A stretch of 64,000 bases of DNA, from the NCBI RefSeq assembly GCF_041153465.1, contig NZ_CP154858.1, forward strand, positions 2,294,001-2,358,000, given 5' to 3'. This document shows positions 9,879-18,665 of the stretch, in pieces. Below the pieces are notes generated by a model. The model saw only the letters and a list, made by a program, of their open reading frames with translations, ran no database searches and was not told where the DNA came from. The position numbers and the translations under genes were made by a program. The number at the start of each line of letters is the position of its first letter. The stretch's first letter is position 1. Origin of the DNA: Thermohahella caldifontis (lineage in GTDB: Bacteria > Pseudomonadota > Gammaproteobacteria > Pseudomonadales > Oleiphilaceae).

Positions 9879-10692
9879 GTTGTTTCTCCACCACGTCTAT
9901 CAGGCGCTCCAGCGCATCCAGCCATTCCGGCAGCGGGCAGCCGGTGGTGCCGGCCGGCAGCCGCACGTAAGGGACCTGCCCGGCACGCTTCAGCACCGGG
10001 TGTTCGAGCCAGGCCGTGGCCAGCGCGGGACGGGGCCAGGCATTCTCTGCCGACACCCGCAGGGAGACCTCCATGCGTGCCGCCGCTTCCAAATCCAGCT
10101 TGTGCCAGCCGGGCCCATAAACAGTGAGGGCGGCATCCTCCCAGCCCAGATCGGCCAGCCAGGCCGACACCAGCCCTCCCGTTTCCAGCCAGCCGCCGGG
10201 AGTCACCCAGAGTACCCGGACCGGGGCCTGCCGTGCCAATGCGCGCGCCCGGGCAGTCAGCGCCGCGCGCCGCGCTTCCCATGCCGGCAGCCACGCCGGC
10301 GGGTGACCCCGGAGCCGTTCACCCCAACTCTGCCACAGGGCGACCATGTCATCCGGCGTCTTCGGGTCGGCCAGAGGCCAGACGGCAATGCCCCAGCGGG
10401 GCAGCCACTGGCTGAGTGCCGGGGTACCCCAGGGCCCGGTCACCACCACATCCGGCCGGATGGCCAGGAGTTCTTCCAGCGTACCATGATTGATGTGCAC
10501 CTCCGGCTGCAGCCGGGCCCGGTCCGCACCGGAGCCGGGCATGGTTTCCATCAGCCAGGTCACCGACACCACCTGTTCCGGCGCCATGCGCGCCAGCAGG
10601 CGGTCGGCGCACCAGTTCACCGAGGCCAGCCGCTGGCCGGCAGCCGGCCAGGCCAGACACCACAGTATCCCTGTCAGAATCAGTCCGCGCAC
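9871..10692 (-). CDS. BtuF/FepB-like periplasmic binding protein
   Basis: 273-residue class III periplasmic binding protein, first gene of the importer operon. The signal peptide is MRGLILTGILWCLAWPAAG, followed by the opening strand RLASVNWCADRLLARMAPEQ typical of COG0614 proteins. The IRPDVVVTGPWGTPALSQ segment follows near residue 78. Lys/Arg-rich linking helix in the middle. Ligand unknown: iron-siderophore, haem and cobalamin are all possible. The ~170-bp upstream gap, shared with a divergent gene, shows no clear Fur box or riboswitch to decide. Confidence 0.82.
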   Translation of the reverse strand: MRGLILTGILWCLAWPAAGQRLASVNWCADRLLARMAPEQVVSVTWLMETMPGSGADRARLQPEVHINHGTLEELLAIRPDVVVTGPWGTPALSQWLPRWGIAVWPLADPKTPDDMVALWQSWGERLRGHPPAWLPAWEARRAALTARARALARQAPVRVLWVTPGGWLETGGLVSAWLADLGWEDAALTVYGPGWHKLDLEAAARMEVSLRVSAENAWPRPALATAWLEHPVLKRAGQVPYVRLPAGTTGCPLPEWLDALERLIDVVEKQRG

Positions 10693-10860
10693 ACCGGCAC
10701 TCCGGATGGATCAGAGGGGGCATTATCCCGTCTCCCTCACCACGGGTAAAGGCAGGACACCCCACCCGCACCGCGGCCGACTGGCCATTGGTCGTAACTG
10801 GCTGGCATCACGAACGAAAACATGGGAAAGTAACGCGAAAATCACACAAGAGGGACACCC

Positions 10861-11469
10861 ATGACCGAACCTGCAACGTCGCCTGGCCGCCAGAGCATCC
10901 TGTTGCGACGCCTGCTGTTTCTGGTGTTTGCCTATGCCGGGCTGGCCTATGGCGGCAGCCTGCTGGAGTACACCCTGTTCAATCTGACCGGCAAGAGCAT
11001 CGTGACGCCGGAGCGGCATTACACCACCATCACCAAGGATGAGCTGGTCGCCGAATTCCAGCGCTGCGGCGGTCCGCTCTTCGGAGCCACCGGGCAAACC
11101 ACCGCGCCCAACGAGCCCATGCTGGCCCGCTGCGGGCGTTACTGGCCCTTCTACCGCCATACCATCGAACTGCCGGCCAATCCGCTGATTCCGGGGGCCT
11201 TTGTGGTCACGCCCCAGGAAAGTCCGGAAGCACGGGACGCCCGCGAGTCGTTCATGTCACACGTGAGCATCATCAACGGCGGGTTTGCGCTGGTGGCCGC
11301 ACTGGTGGTGGGGATCACGCTCATGGGCGTGTACCGCTTCGTTGTGCAGAAGGATGAGGAAGCCGGCTACCGTCTGACCTTCAAGGCCTTCGTCAGCAGC
11401 TTCCTCATGCTTGCGGCCTATACCGGCCTCATGCTGTTCGTGGACCCCACGTTCTCCATGGGGTGGTGA
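10861..11469 (+). CDS. Uncharacterised inner-membrane protein
   Basis: 202 residues with three predicted membrane helices: residues about 15-35 (LLFLVFAYAGLAYGGSLLEY), 138-160 (GGFALVAALVVGITLMGVYRF) and 180-196 (FLMLAAYTGLMLFVDP). Between the first two is a ~100-residue, probably periplasmic domain with two cysteines (CGG, RCGRYW). The start follows an AGAGGGACACCC stretch. It is divergent from the ABC operon and convergent with the AdeT-like gene, 4 bp away. I do not recognise the family. Confidence 0.65.
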   Translation: MTEPATSPGRQSILLRRLLFLVFAYAGLAYGGSLLEYTLFNLTGKSIVTPERHYTTITKDELVAEFQRCGGPLFGATGQTTAPNEPMLARCGRYWPFYRHTIELPANPLIPGAFVVTPQESPEARDARESFMSHVSIINGGFALVAALVVGITLMGVYRFVVQKDEEAGYRLTFKAFVSSFLMLAAYTGLMLFVDPTFSMGW

Positions 11470-11473
11470 CGGG

Positions 11474-12478
11474 CTACTCGCGCCCGTCCACGCACTCCGC
11501 AGCCTGCGGATTCTTCTGGCAACGTACCTTGCGCATCAGGCTCAGGGCCTTGGGATCATAGACCCCCTGTTCCTTGAGGCTGATCCGCACCTCGCGCAGC
11601 ATCTTGTCAAAGCCTTCCGTCTGATCGGGCTTGGGGATGACCCATTCGCTGGACGGAATCTCCGCTTCGGCCTTTTGGACCGTCTCCATGGCCTTGTCGA
11701 ATTCGCCGTAGAAGTAGGCCCGCGCCTGGTTGCCCATGTTCGGGTCAAAGCGGCTGCGATGCGCCAGAATCTGGAAGGTCATCTGGGCGAAGGGATACTT
11801 GAAGATCCCGCCTGTCGGCTTGGTGCCCTTGTACAGTTCCAGCGGCTTGTAGGCCACGGCCGGGGCATAGGCCACATCCACGCTGCCGTTGTTGAACTTG
11901 CCCGCAAAGCTGGACGGTGAGGCCGGCACCACGGACGCGCCCACATGGCGCACCATGGTCACCGCAGCCGGATCGTAATCAAAGGCGGCGACCTTCTTGC
12001 CCTGAATGGTTTCCACGGAGTTGATGGACTTGTCGCGCACGAACACGTACACGGACCCGGCCGGGAGAATGCCCACCACCTCGTAGTCGCCATTGATCAT
12101 CAGCTTCTCCGCCTTGGGGGTGGCCAGGGTGGCCAGCAGGGTGCGCAGTTCGTCATAGCCGGGAATGGCGCCCACGGCCACCAGCGTGCCGGTGAACTTG
12201 TTGAACTCCCGTGCCCGTACATCGGTCAGCAATACCATGTCGCACTGACCGGCGCGGAAATCGTCGGAGGCCACCTTTTCATCGGTATAGGCCTTCATTT
12301 CCAGATCATAGCCCCAGGACAGGGCCTTGACCTTGGTGTCCTTCATGGCGCTGAACAGGGGGCCGGAGGCACCCAGCGGATCAAAGACACAGAACGAACG
12401 GGTTTCTGCAGCCTGGGACAGTGTGGTGGCGCAGGCCAGCGCCGCACCCACCGCCAGTCGCCTGAGTGAGGATGACAT
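11474..12478 (-). CDS. Putative solute-binding protein (AdeT1/2-like)
   Basis: 334-residue exported protein. Signal peptide MSSSLRRLAVGAALACATTLSQA, then TRSFCVFDPLGASGPLFSAMKD, the conserved start of the family annotated as AdeT/'putative solute-binding protein' with a TRAP/PhnD-like two-lobed fold. Other family stretches are CDMVLLTDVRAREFNKFTGTL and PFAQMTFQILAHRSRFDP. The C-terminus has a Cys pair (KVRCQKNPQAAEC). Some relatives are linked to RND efflux, but no efflux genes are here. Ligand unknown. Confidence 0.75.
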   Translation of the reverse strand: MSSSLRRLAVGAALACATTLSQAAETRSFCVFDPLGASGPLFSAMKDTKVKALSWGYDLEMKAYTDEKVASDDFRAGQCDMVLLTDVRAREFNKFTGTLVAVGAIPGYDELRTLLATLATPKAEKLMINGDYEVVGILPAGSVYVFVRDKSINSVETIQGKKVAAFDYDPAAVTMVRHVGASVVPASPSSFAGKFNNGSVDVAYAPAVAYKPLELYKGTKPTGGIFKYPFAQMTFQILAHRSRFDPNMGNQARAYFYGEFDKAMETVQKAEAEIPSSEWVIPKPDQTEGFDKMLREVRISLKEQGVYDPKALSLMRKVRCQKNPQAAECVDGRE

Positions 12479-12665
12479 ATCGTTTTCTCCCTTGCTTCGG
12501 TTTTATACTTGTTGGAATGACTCGGTTTTCCCTGGAACTTCATACTATAACGCCGCGCGGCCAGCCGATCTTCCACCTGCCGCACATTTTCCGAAAGGTG
12601 GTGAGGCGCCCCGCGGAATCGGGTATCATGCCCCCTCATTCAGAACACCTCCGACGACCACATCT

Positions 12666-14627
12666 ATGTTGAATTCAGACGCGCTCAATCAGCTCCGACA
12701 GCTCAAGCAAGGCATTCAGGAAACCAACCCACGGCACGAAGCCACCATCAAGGGCAGCATGGGCCGCTTCGGCTTTGCCGTGCTGGATGACGGCCGCGAG
12801 GCCTTCCTCATTCCCGATGAAATGGCCAAGGTCTTCCCCGGTGACCGGGTGCGGGTTGTCCTCAGCAAGGACGAGCGGGACCGGGACACGGCCACCATCG
12901 AGAAGGTGCTCAGGTCCGAACTGCGCTACATCGTCGGCCGCTACGTGGTCCGCGGCAAGGGCCATTTTGTGGAGGCGGATCCGGGGCAGCTCAACCGCCG
13001 CATTTTCCTGCCCCCCAAGGCACGCAAGGACGCCACCGAAGGTGATTACATTCTCTGCCGGATCACCCGCCATCCCTTTGAAGATCAGAAGCCCCAGGCA
13101 GAAGTGGTGCGCGTGATCGGCCGGGACGACACCCCGCATGTGGAAACGGAATACGCCCTCAGCAAGCATGGTCTGGCGGCCTTTGTCAAACAGCCCAAGG
13201 GGCTGGACAAGCTCGAATCCGGCTGGCGCGCACACCTTCAGAAGGCGCTGGGCCGGCGCGAGGATCTGCGCCACCTGCCCTTCGTGACCATTGATTCCGC
13301 CAGCACCCGGGACATGGATGACGCCCTCTGCGCAGAAACCACGGACAACGGCTGGCGGCTGCATGTGGCCATTGCCGATCCGGCCGAGTTCGTGCCGGCC
13401 GGCAGCGAGCTGGACGAGCGCGCCCGGCACCTGGGCAGCAGCTGGTACTTCCCGGACCGCACCCTGCCCATGCTGCCGGAAGTGCTGGCCAACGATCTGT
13501 GCTCACTGGTGCCCGGGGAAGACCGGCTGGCGCTGGTCATGACCCTGGATATCTCGCCGGAAGGTCAGATCACCGATTTCAGCCTCCGTGAAGCGGCCAT
13601 CCACTCGCGGGCCAAGCTGGCCTACAGCGACGTGGCCGGGCTGATGGCCGACGGCGGCGAAGGGGTGGATCAGGATTCGCTGCGGGCACTGGAAGCGGTG
13701 CGCAAGACGCTCGGCCAGTACCGGGACCTCAACGCCCTGGTGGCCGAAGATCGCTCGGATTTCCGCCTCATCCTCAATGAGAAGGGCCGCATAGATCATA
13801 TTGAAAAGCGTGACAGTCTGGATGCCCACAATCTGGTGGAAGAGGCCATGATTGCGGCCAACCGCTGTGCGGCCCGGTTCCTGCGGACCCACAAGCTGAG
13901 CGGACCGTTCGTGACCCATTCGGGCTTCCGCCCGGAGCGGCTGGCGGCGATGACCCGGATCATGACCGAACAGCTCGGTGACCAGACGTTCGATCTCACC
14001 GACTGGAAGGGATTCAGGGCCTTCATGCAGGCACTGGACAGTGCCGAAAGCGATCTGCCCCTGCGCAGCATTGCCACCCGCTCTCTGGCGCGCGGCAGCC
14101 TGTCCACCGAGGCCGCCCCCCACTTCGGCATGGGACTGGCCCTGTACACGACCTTCACCTCGCCCATCCGCAAGTACAACGATCTGCTGGTGCACCGGCA
14201 GATCAAGGCGGTTCTGAACAACCAGAAGCCGCTCAGACTGCGGGACAAGGATTGCGAATACCTGCAGGATGCCCTGCGCGCCGGACGCCAGGCCGTCAAT
14301 GAGACGGAGCAGTGGCTCAAGTGCCGTTACATGGCCGATCAGATCGGTGCGCTGGGCCGCGGACAGATCGTCCACGTGAACGGCGCAGGCTTCCAGGTCC
14401 GGCTGGAGAACACCGGGGTGGAAGGCTTCGTGCATCTGGGCGAAGAGGAAGAGAAGTTCAGCTTCGATCCGGTCTACCTGACCCAGACCAGCGCCACCCG
14501 CCGGTACATGCTGGATCAGACGGTGACCGTCGAGGTGGCCGGCGTGGACTGGGAGCGTCGCCAGGTGAAGTTCCGGCTGACCGACGACCGGGCCAACGCC
14601 CTGCTGGACGCCTTCAGCGGCGCCTGA
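12666..14627 (+). CDS. rnb: RNase II/VacB-family 3'-5' exoribonuclease
   Basis: Processive 3'-5' exoribonuclease of 653 residues that degrades single-stranded RNA. An N-terminal OB/cold-shock segment (GSMGRFGFAVLDDGREAFLIP) comes first, then the RNB catalytic domain with DSASTRDMDDALCAE near residue 215 (Asp residues that bind Mg2+) and LYTTFTSPIRKYNDLLVHRQ near 490. A C-terminal S1 domain has HVNGAGFQVRLENTGVEGFV. Start at ATG 12666; the frame is open far upstream but without homology. The length fits RNase II better than the longer RNase R, but the subgroup is not certain. Confidence 0.88.
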   Translation: MLNSDALNQLRQLKQGIQETNPRHEATIKGSMGRFGFAVLDDGREAFLIPDEMAKVFPGDRVRVVLSKDERDRDTATIEKVLRSELRYIVGRYVVRGKGHFVEADPGQLNRRIFLPPKARKDATEGDYILCRITRHPFEDQKPQAEVVRVIGRDDTPHVETEYALSKHGLAAFVKQPKGLDKLESGWRAHLQKALGRREDLRHLPFVTIDSASTRDMDDALCAETTDNGWRLHVAIADPAEFVPAGSELDERARHLGSSWYFPDRTLPMLPEVLANDLCSLVPGEDRLALVMTLDISPEGQITDFSLREAAIHSRAKLAYSDVAGLMADGGEGVDQDSLRALEAVRKTLGQYRDLNALVAEDRSDFRLILNEKGRIDHIEKRDSLDAHNLVEEAMIAANRCAARFLRTHKLSGPFVTHSGFRPERLAAMTRIMTEQLGDQTFDLTDWKGFRAFMQALDSAESDLPLRSIATRSLARGSLSTEAAPHFGMGLALYTTFTSPIRKYNDLLVHRQIKAVLNNQKPLRLRDKDCEYLQDALRAGRQAVNETEQWLKCRYMADQIGALGRGQIVHVNGAGFQVRLENTGVEGFVHLGEEEEKFSFDPVYLTQTSATRRYMLDQTVTVEVAGVDWERRQVKFRLTDDRANALLDAFSGA

Positions 14628-14753
14628 GTACCGCTCCCGAACTGTGACCCAGGTTTCACACCTGCGGTCACAGTCTTGCCCTCCGGGCACCCCCCTGATA
14701 GCCTCAGTCCGCACTGATCAATATCAAAACGACAAGAACAACAGGAGACAGGG

Positions 14754-15260
14754 ATGCAGATTGCGGGCGAGCATACGTACCCGTATCCGGTGGACGCCGT
14801 CTTCAGCATACTGACCGACCCCGACCACATCCTGGCACGGCACCGCTTCATGGGCGCAAGGAATGTGCGCATGCTGGTGCATGAACAGCAGGAGGACGAC
14901 CTCGTGATTCAGGTGGCGCGTGAAGTGCCGGCTGAAGTCCCCCACATGCTGCGCAAGATCATTGCCGAGTGGAACCCGGTACGCCAGACCGAACGCTGGA
15001 CCCGGCAGGACAATACCTGGCAGACGACGCTGGCCTTCGAGCTCAAGGGGATCCCGGTGGAACTGCAGGGCACCCAGACACTGGAAGACCACCAGGGCCA
15101 GACGCTGCACAGGGTCACGCTGTCCCTGCGCTGCCCGCTGCCCATCATTGGCCGCAAGGTGGCGGATTTCATGGCGGTGCGCATCCGCGATACCCTGCAG
15201 GGGGAGTTCGCCCATACCGAGAACGCGCTGCGGGAACGGGGCGGCGCGGGACAGACCTGA
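14754..15260 (+). CDS. DUF2505-family protein
   Basis: 168-residue protein with a START/SRPBCC-like polyketide-cyclase pattern: opening strand IAGEHTYPYPVDAVFSILTDPDH, central LVIQVAREVPAEVPHMLRK, and a long C-terminal helix. This matches DUF2505, whose function is not known; a lipid- or hydrophobic-ligand-binding pocket is typical of the fold. An ACAGGAGACAGGG ribosome site precedes the start. It is 127 bp downstream of the exonuclease and about 50 bp ahead of the DCC-family gene. Confidence 0.72.
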   Translation: MQIAGEHTYPYPVDAVFSILTDPDHILARHRFMGARNVRMLVHEQQEDDLVIQVAREVPAEVPHMLRKIIAEWNPVRQTERWTRQDNTWQTTLAFELKGIPVELQGTQTLEDHQGQTLHRVTLSLRCPLPIIGRKVADFMAVRIRDTLQGEFAHTENALRERGGAGQT

Positions 15261-15310
15261 GCGCGCCGGCCTCCATGGATCCCCCCGCGGCAAGGGCGTA
15301 TACTGAAACC

Positions 15311-15715
15311 ATGAACACACCGAGCCCCTTCCCGCTGACCATCTATTATGATGGTGCCTGTCCGGTTTGCCGCCGGGAGCGGGAGCGCTATACCCGCTGG
15401 CTGGGCGAGCAGGCCGGCCAGGTGATCTGGTTTGACATCACCGGACAGGAAGAGCGCCTCCGTGCAGAAGGTATCGATCCGGCAGCGGCACTGACCGCCC
15501 TCCACGTACGCGATGCCCGGGGCCGGATTCACCGGGACATTCCGGCCTATGTGCTGCTGCTCGGGGCCGTGCCCCGCTGGCGCTGGCTGGGTCACCTCAT
15601 GGGCCTGCCCGGCATCCGCCATGTGCTGTCGGCACTGTACGGCATCTGGGTCAGGCGCCGGCTGAAACGCGAGGGCCGCCTGCCGGGCCAGTGTCCCGTG
15701 CCCGGTCACAAATAG
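15311..15715 (+). CDS. DCC-family thiol-disulfide oxidoreductase-like protein (DUF393)
   Basis: 134-residue protein with the family motif YYDGACPVCRRERERY near residue 12, giving the DxxCPxC signature after which the family is named. W-rich segments follow in the second half (RWRWLGHLMGLPGIRHVLSALYGIWVRRR) and a C-terminal CP. Thioredoxin-like fold is expected; substrate unknown. It is followed 40 bp later by the yaiI gene on the same strand. Confidence 0.85.
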   Translation: MNTPSPFPLTIYYDGACPVCRRERERYTRWLGEQAGQVIWFDITGQEERLRAEGIDPAAALTALHVRDARGRIHRDIPAYVLLLGAVPRWRWLGHLMGLPGIRHVLSALYGIWVRRRLKREGRLPGQCPVPGHK

Positions 15716-15755
15716 AACGAGAGCATTACAAACCTTCTCAAGGGATACCTGCTGA

Positions 15756-16277
15756 ATGTCTGATGTTTCTCCACGCCCGCCACAGATCTGGGTCGATGCG
15801 GATGCCTGCCCCCGCCCCATGCGTGAAATGCTGTTCAAGGCGGCTCGCCGAACGGGTGTTCAGGTTACCTTGGTGGCCAACCATCCCCTGCCGGTGCCCG
15901 CCCTGCCCAATGTCACCTTCCGCCAGGTGGAGAAGGGGTTTGACGTGGCGGACAACGCCTTGCTGGAATGGGTGAACCGGGGGGATCTGGTCATCACCCA
16001 GGATACCCCGCTGGCCTCGGATCTGCTCGCCAAGGGTGCCGAAGCCGTCAGCCCGCGCGGTGTACCCTGGTCACCGGACACCATCCGCAGCAAGCTGGCC
16101 ATGCGGGATTTCATGGAAACCCTGCGCGCCAGCGGTGTCCAGACGGGCGGCCCCTCCACGCTGGGACCGGCAGAAAAGCAGGCCTTTGCCGCCGTACTGG
16201 ATCGCTGGCTGGCACGGGTCTATCAACCTGCCCTCAGGCGCTCGCAGTCCGGGCAAGCCCGGTCCGATAGATCCTGA
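15756..16277 (+). CDS. YaiI/YqxD family protein (UPF0178, DUF188)
   Basis: 173 residues. The family hallmarks are present: IWVDADACPRPMREML at residues 10-25, QVEKGFDVADNALLEWVNRGDLVITQDTPLA in the centre, and TIRSKLAMRDFMETLR. The domain is PIN-like, with conserved Asp residues (D14, D16 and DLVITQD) that could bind metal, so a nuclease role has been suggested for the family but not shown here. Confidence 0.88.
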   Translation: MSDVSPRPPQIWVDADACPRPMREMLFKAARRTGVQVTLVANHPLPVPALPNVTFRQVEKGFDVADNALLEWVNRGDLVITQDTPLASDLLAKGAEAVSPRGVPWSPDTIRSKLAMRDFMETLRASGVQTGGPSTLGPAEKQAFAAVLDRWLARVYQPALRRSQSGQARSDRS

Positions 16278-16297
16278 CAATGGATCGGCGGGTTTCA

Positions 16298-16334
16298 ATA
16301 GTGTCAATTCATTATAAAAATCTATCGAAATCAT
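16298..16334 (+). promoter_or_regulatory. Candidate OxyR-type operator upstream of ahpC
   Basis: Four A/T-rich quartets occur at exact 7-base spacing: ATAG (16298), TCAT (16309), ATCT (16320) and TCAT (16331). This reproduces the ATAG-N7-CTAT-N7-ATAG-N7-CTAT layout of OxyR sites with partial base matches. It lies 85-120 bp upstream of ahpC, a common OxyR target. The match is weak in sequence and good in spacing. Confidence 0.35.
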
Positions 16335-16419
16335 CCGAACAATCAATTTCTCCTATCTTTCGCGCGCACCAATAATAGGAATCGTAAATCGAACAGTGCA
16401 ACTCAATAGGAGAAACACC

Positions 16420-16986
16420 ATGTCAAAGTACATCAACCAACCCATCAAACCCTTCAAGGCCAAGGCATTCCATAACGGTCAGTTCATCGACGTCTCCGAC
16501 GCCGACCTGAAAGGCAAGTGGTCCGTCCTGTTCTTCTACCCGGCAGACTTCACCTTTGTCTGCCCCACCGAACTGGAGGACCTGGCGGATCAGTACGACA
16601 CGCTGCAGGGCATGGGGGTCGAGGTGTACTCCGTCTCCACGGACACCCACTTCACCCACAAGGCCTGGCACGACACCTCCGAAACCATCGGCAAGATCCG
16701 CTTCCCGATGATCGGTGATCCGGCCGGCGTCATCACCCGCAACTTCGATGTGATGATCGAGGAAGAAGGCCTGGCCGAGCGTGCCACCTTCGTGATAGAT
16801 CCGGAAGGTCGCATCCAGATTGTGGAAATCACCTCCGGCGGTGTGGGCCGCAACGCGGAAGAATTGGTGCGCAAGATCAAGGCTGCCCAGTATGTAGCCT
16901 CGCACCCTGGCGAAGTCTGCCCGGCCAAATGGAAGGAAGGTGACGCCACCCTGGCGCCCTCTCTGGATCTGGTCGGCAAGATCTGA
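16420..16986 (+). CDS. ahpC: Alkyl hydroperoxide reductase subunit C (2-Cys peroxiredoxin)
   Basis: 188-residue typical 2-Cys peroxiredoxin that reduces H2O2, organic hydroperoxides and peroxynitrite. The peroxidatic Cys is in FYPADFTFVCPTELEDL (about residue 47) and the resolving Cys near residue 166 in HPGEVCPAKWKEG. The C-terminal tail SLDLVGKI is as in enterobacterial AhpC. Start ATG at 16420 after an ATAGGAGAAACACC ribosome site. Followed by its reductase ahpF, with a GC-rich hairpin between them. Confidence 0.97.
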   Translation: MSKYINQPIKPFKAKAFHNGQFIDVSDADLKGKWSVLFFYPADFTFVCPTELEDLADQYDTLQGMGVEVYSVSTDTHFTHKAWHDTSETIGKIRFPMIGDPAGVITRNFDVMIEEEGLAERATFVIDPEGRIQIVEITSGGVGRNAEELVRKIKAAQYVASHPGEVCPAKWKEGDATLAPSLDLVGKI

Positions 16987-16993
16987 CCACACG

Positions 16994-17022
16994 CCCTCCC
17001 CGGCACCTGCCCGGGAGGGTTT
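16994..17022 (+). terminator. Hairpin between ahpC and ahpF (attenuator-like)
   Basis: Inverted repeat CCCTCCCCGG (16994-17003) and CCGGGAGGG (17011-17019), followed only by TTT. The strong stem and short T run suggest partial termination or an mRNA-stability element, which would give more ahpC than ahpF transcript. Confidence 0.45.
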
Positions 17023-17059
17023 CCCCAACCGGATACTGCCGTTTCAGAAGGAGACCGCC

Positions 17060-18622
17060 ATGCTTGACCAGGCCATCATCGAACAACTTCGCCAGACCTT
17101 TGCCACCCTCAAACGCCCGGTGGTGCTGCACGTCAACACGGGATCCCATCCCAGGGGCACACAGCTTGCCGGGCTGGCAGAGTCTCTGGCAGACACCCAC
17201 CCGCTCATCCGGGTGGACACCCGCAACGCACCTGACGAGCGCCCGCGTCTGAGCGTCGGCCCGGAAGGTGAAGCGCCCCGCATTCACTTTGCCGGTGCCC
17301 CCATGGGCCACGAGTTCACCTCGCTGGTACTGGCGATTCTGCACAGCGGCGGCCACCCGCCCAGGGTGGACGAAGCCACCCGCCGGCGCATCGAGACCCT
17401 GTCCGGCAACTGGCAACTGGAAACCTGGGTGTCCCTGAGCTGCCATAACTGTCCGGAAGTGGTTCAGGCCCTGAATCTGATGGCCGCGCTGAATCCCGGT
17501 ATCGAGCACACCATGCTCGACGGCGCCTGGTTCGAAGAGGAAGTGGAAGCCCGCCAGATTCTGGCTGTGCCGGCCGTGTTCCTGGGCGGCGAACCCTTCA
17601 GCCACGGTCGCAAGAGTCTCGAAGAACTGCTGGCCGCACTGGAGTCCCGGGCGCCGGCCCGGGAGGCAGCGCCGCTGGAGCGGGCTCCCTACGACGTGCT
17701 GGTGGTCGGCGGTGGCCCCGCCGGCGTGGCCGCAGCCATCTATGCCGCCCGCAAGGGCATCCGTACCGGTCTGGTGGCCGAGCGTTTCGGGGGACAGGTC
17801 ATGGATACGCTGGCCATCGAGAACCTGATTTCGGTGCCCTATACCGAAGGCCCGAAACTGGGTGCGGATCTGCGCGAGCATGTGAGCCGCTATGGTGTGG
17901 AGCTCATTACCGGCCACCGGGTGACCGCGCTGGATACCGGCTCCCCGCACCGGATCCGGCTGAGCAACGGTGAAACCCTGTCCGGCCGGACGGTGATCCT
18001 CGCCCCCGGTGCCCGCTGGCGCGAACTGGGCGTACCCGGGGAGCAGACTTACCGGGGCAAGGGCGTGGCCTACTGCCCGCACTGCGACGGCCCCCTGTTC
18101 AAGGGCAAGCGGGTGGCCGTGATCGGCGGCGGCAACTCCGGCATCGAGGCAGCCATTGATCTGGCCGGCATCACCGCCCACGTGACGGTGCTGGAATACG
18201 CCGACAGCCTGAAGGCGGATGCGGTACTGCAGGACAAGGCCCGCAGCCTGGCGAACGTGGACATCCTGACCGGAGTGGAAACCCGCGAGATCACCGGCGA
18301 AGGCGGCAGGGTGAACGGCCTCGTCTATCGCGACCGGACCACGGGCAAGGAGACGCGGCTCCCGGTGGACGGTGTCTTCGTCCAGATCGGGCTGGCGCCC
18401 AACACGGACTGGCTGCGCGATACGCCTATTGCCCTCAACCGGTTCGGTGAGATTGAAGTGAACGAACGGGGCGAAACCGGTGTGCCGGGCATTTTCGCCG
18501 CGGGGGATGCCACCACGGCACCCTACAAGCAGATCGTGATTGCCATGGGCAGCGGTGCCACGGCAGCCCTGAGCGCCTTCGATTACCTGATCCGTCAGGT
18601 GCCCCGGGCCGAGGCCGCCTGA
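17060..18622 (+). CDS. ahpF: Alkyl hydroperoxide reductase subunit F
   Basis: 520-residue FAD/NADH disulfide reductase that recycles AhpC, matching the usual ~521 length. The N-terminal double thioredoxin-like domain has its CxxC at LSCHNCPEVVQ (about residue 130). The FAD site is DVLVVGGGPAGVAAAIYAAR near residue 213, the second redox CxxC is AYCPHCDGPLF near 340, and the NADH site is VAVIGGGNSGIEAAIDLAG. The C-terminal GIFAAGDATTAPYKQIVIAMG contacts FAD. The ribosome site is AGAAGGAGACC. In an operon with ahpC. Confidence 0.97.
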   Translation: MLDQAIIEQLRQTFATLKRPVVLHVNTGSHPRGTQLAGLAESLADTHPLIRVDTRNAPDERPRLSVGPEGEAPRIHFAGAPMGHEFTSLVLAILHSGGHPPRVDEATRRRIETLSGNWQLETWVSLSCHNCPEVVQALNLMAALNPGIEHTMLDGAWFEEEVEARQILAVPAVFLGGEPFSHGRKSLEELLAALESRAPAREAAPLERAPYDVLVVGGGPAGVAAAIYAARKGIRTGLVAERFGGQVMDTLAIENLISVPYTEGPKLGADLREHVSRYGVELITGHRVTALDTGSPHRIRLSNGETLSGRTVILAPGARWRELGVPGEQTYRGKGVAYCPHCDGPLFKGKRVAVIGGGNSGIEAAIDLAGITAHVTVLEYADSLKADAVLQDKARSLANVDILTGVETREITGEGGRVNGLVYRDRTTGKETRLPVDGVFVQIGLAPNTDWLRDTPIALNRFGEIEVNERGETGVPGIFAAGDATTAPYKQIVIAMGSGATAALSAFDYLIRQVPRAEAA

Positions 18623-18634
18623 TTGCTCTGCCCT

Positions 18635-18660
18635 GACGAGGTGGCCGCCGGCCCCTCGTC
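18635..18660. terminator. Hairpin between convergent ahpF and response-regulator genes
   Basis: GACGAGG (18635-18641) and CCTCGTC (18654-18660) flank a second inverted GGCC pair, giving a long GC stem in the 43-bp gap between two converging genes. The T run is short (CCCTTT), so efficiency is uncertain. Confidence 0.45.
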
Positions 18661-18665
18661 CCCTT

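Noticed and set aside
10693..10860. Possible cobalamin riboswitch ahead of the Btu/Fec-type operon
   Set aside because: A GGAGAC-like fragment is present on the minus strand, but the B12-box and the conserved core stems are not.
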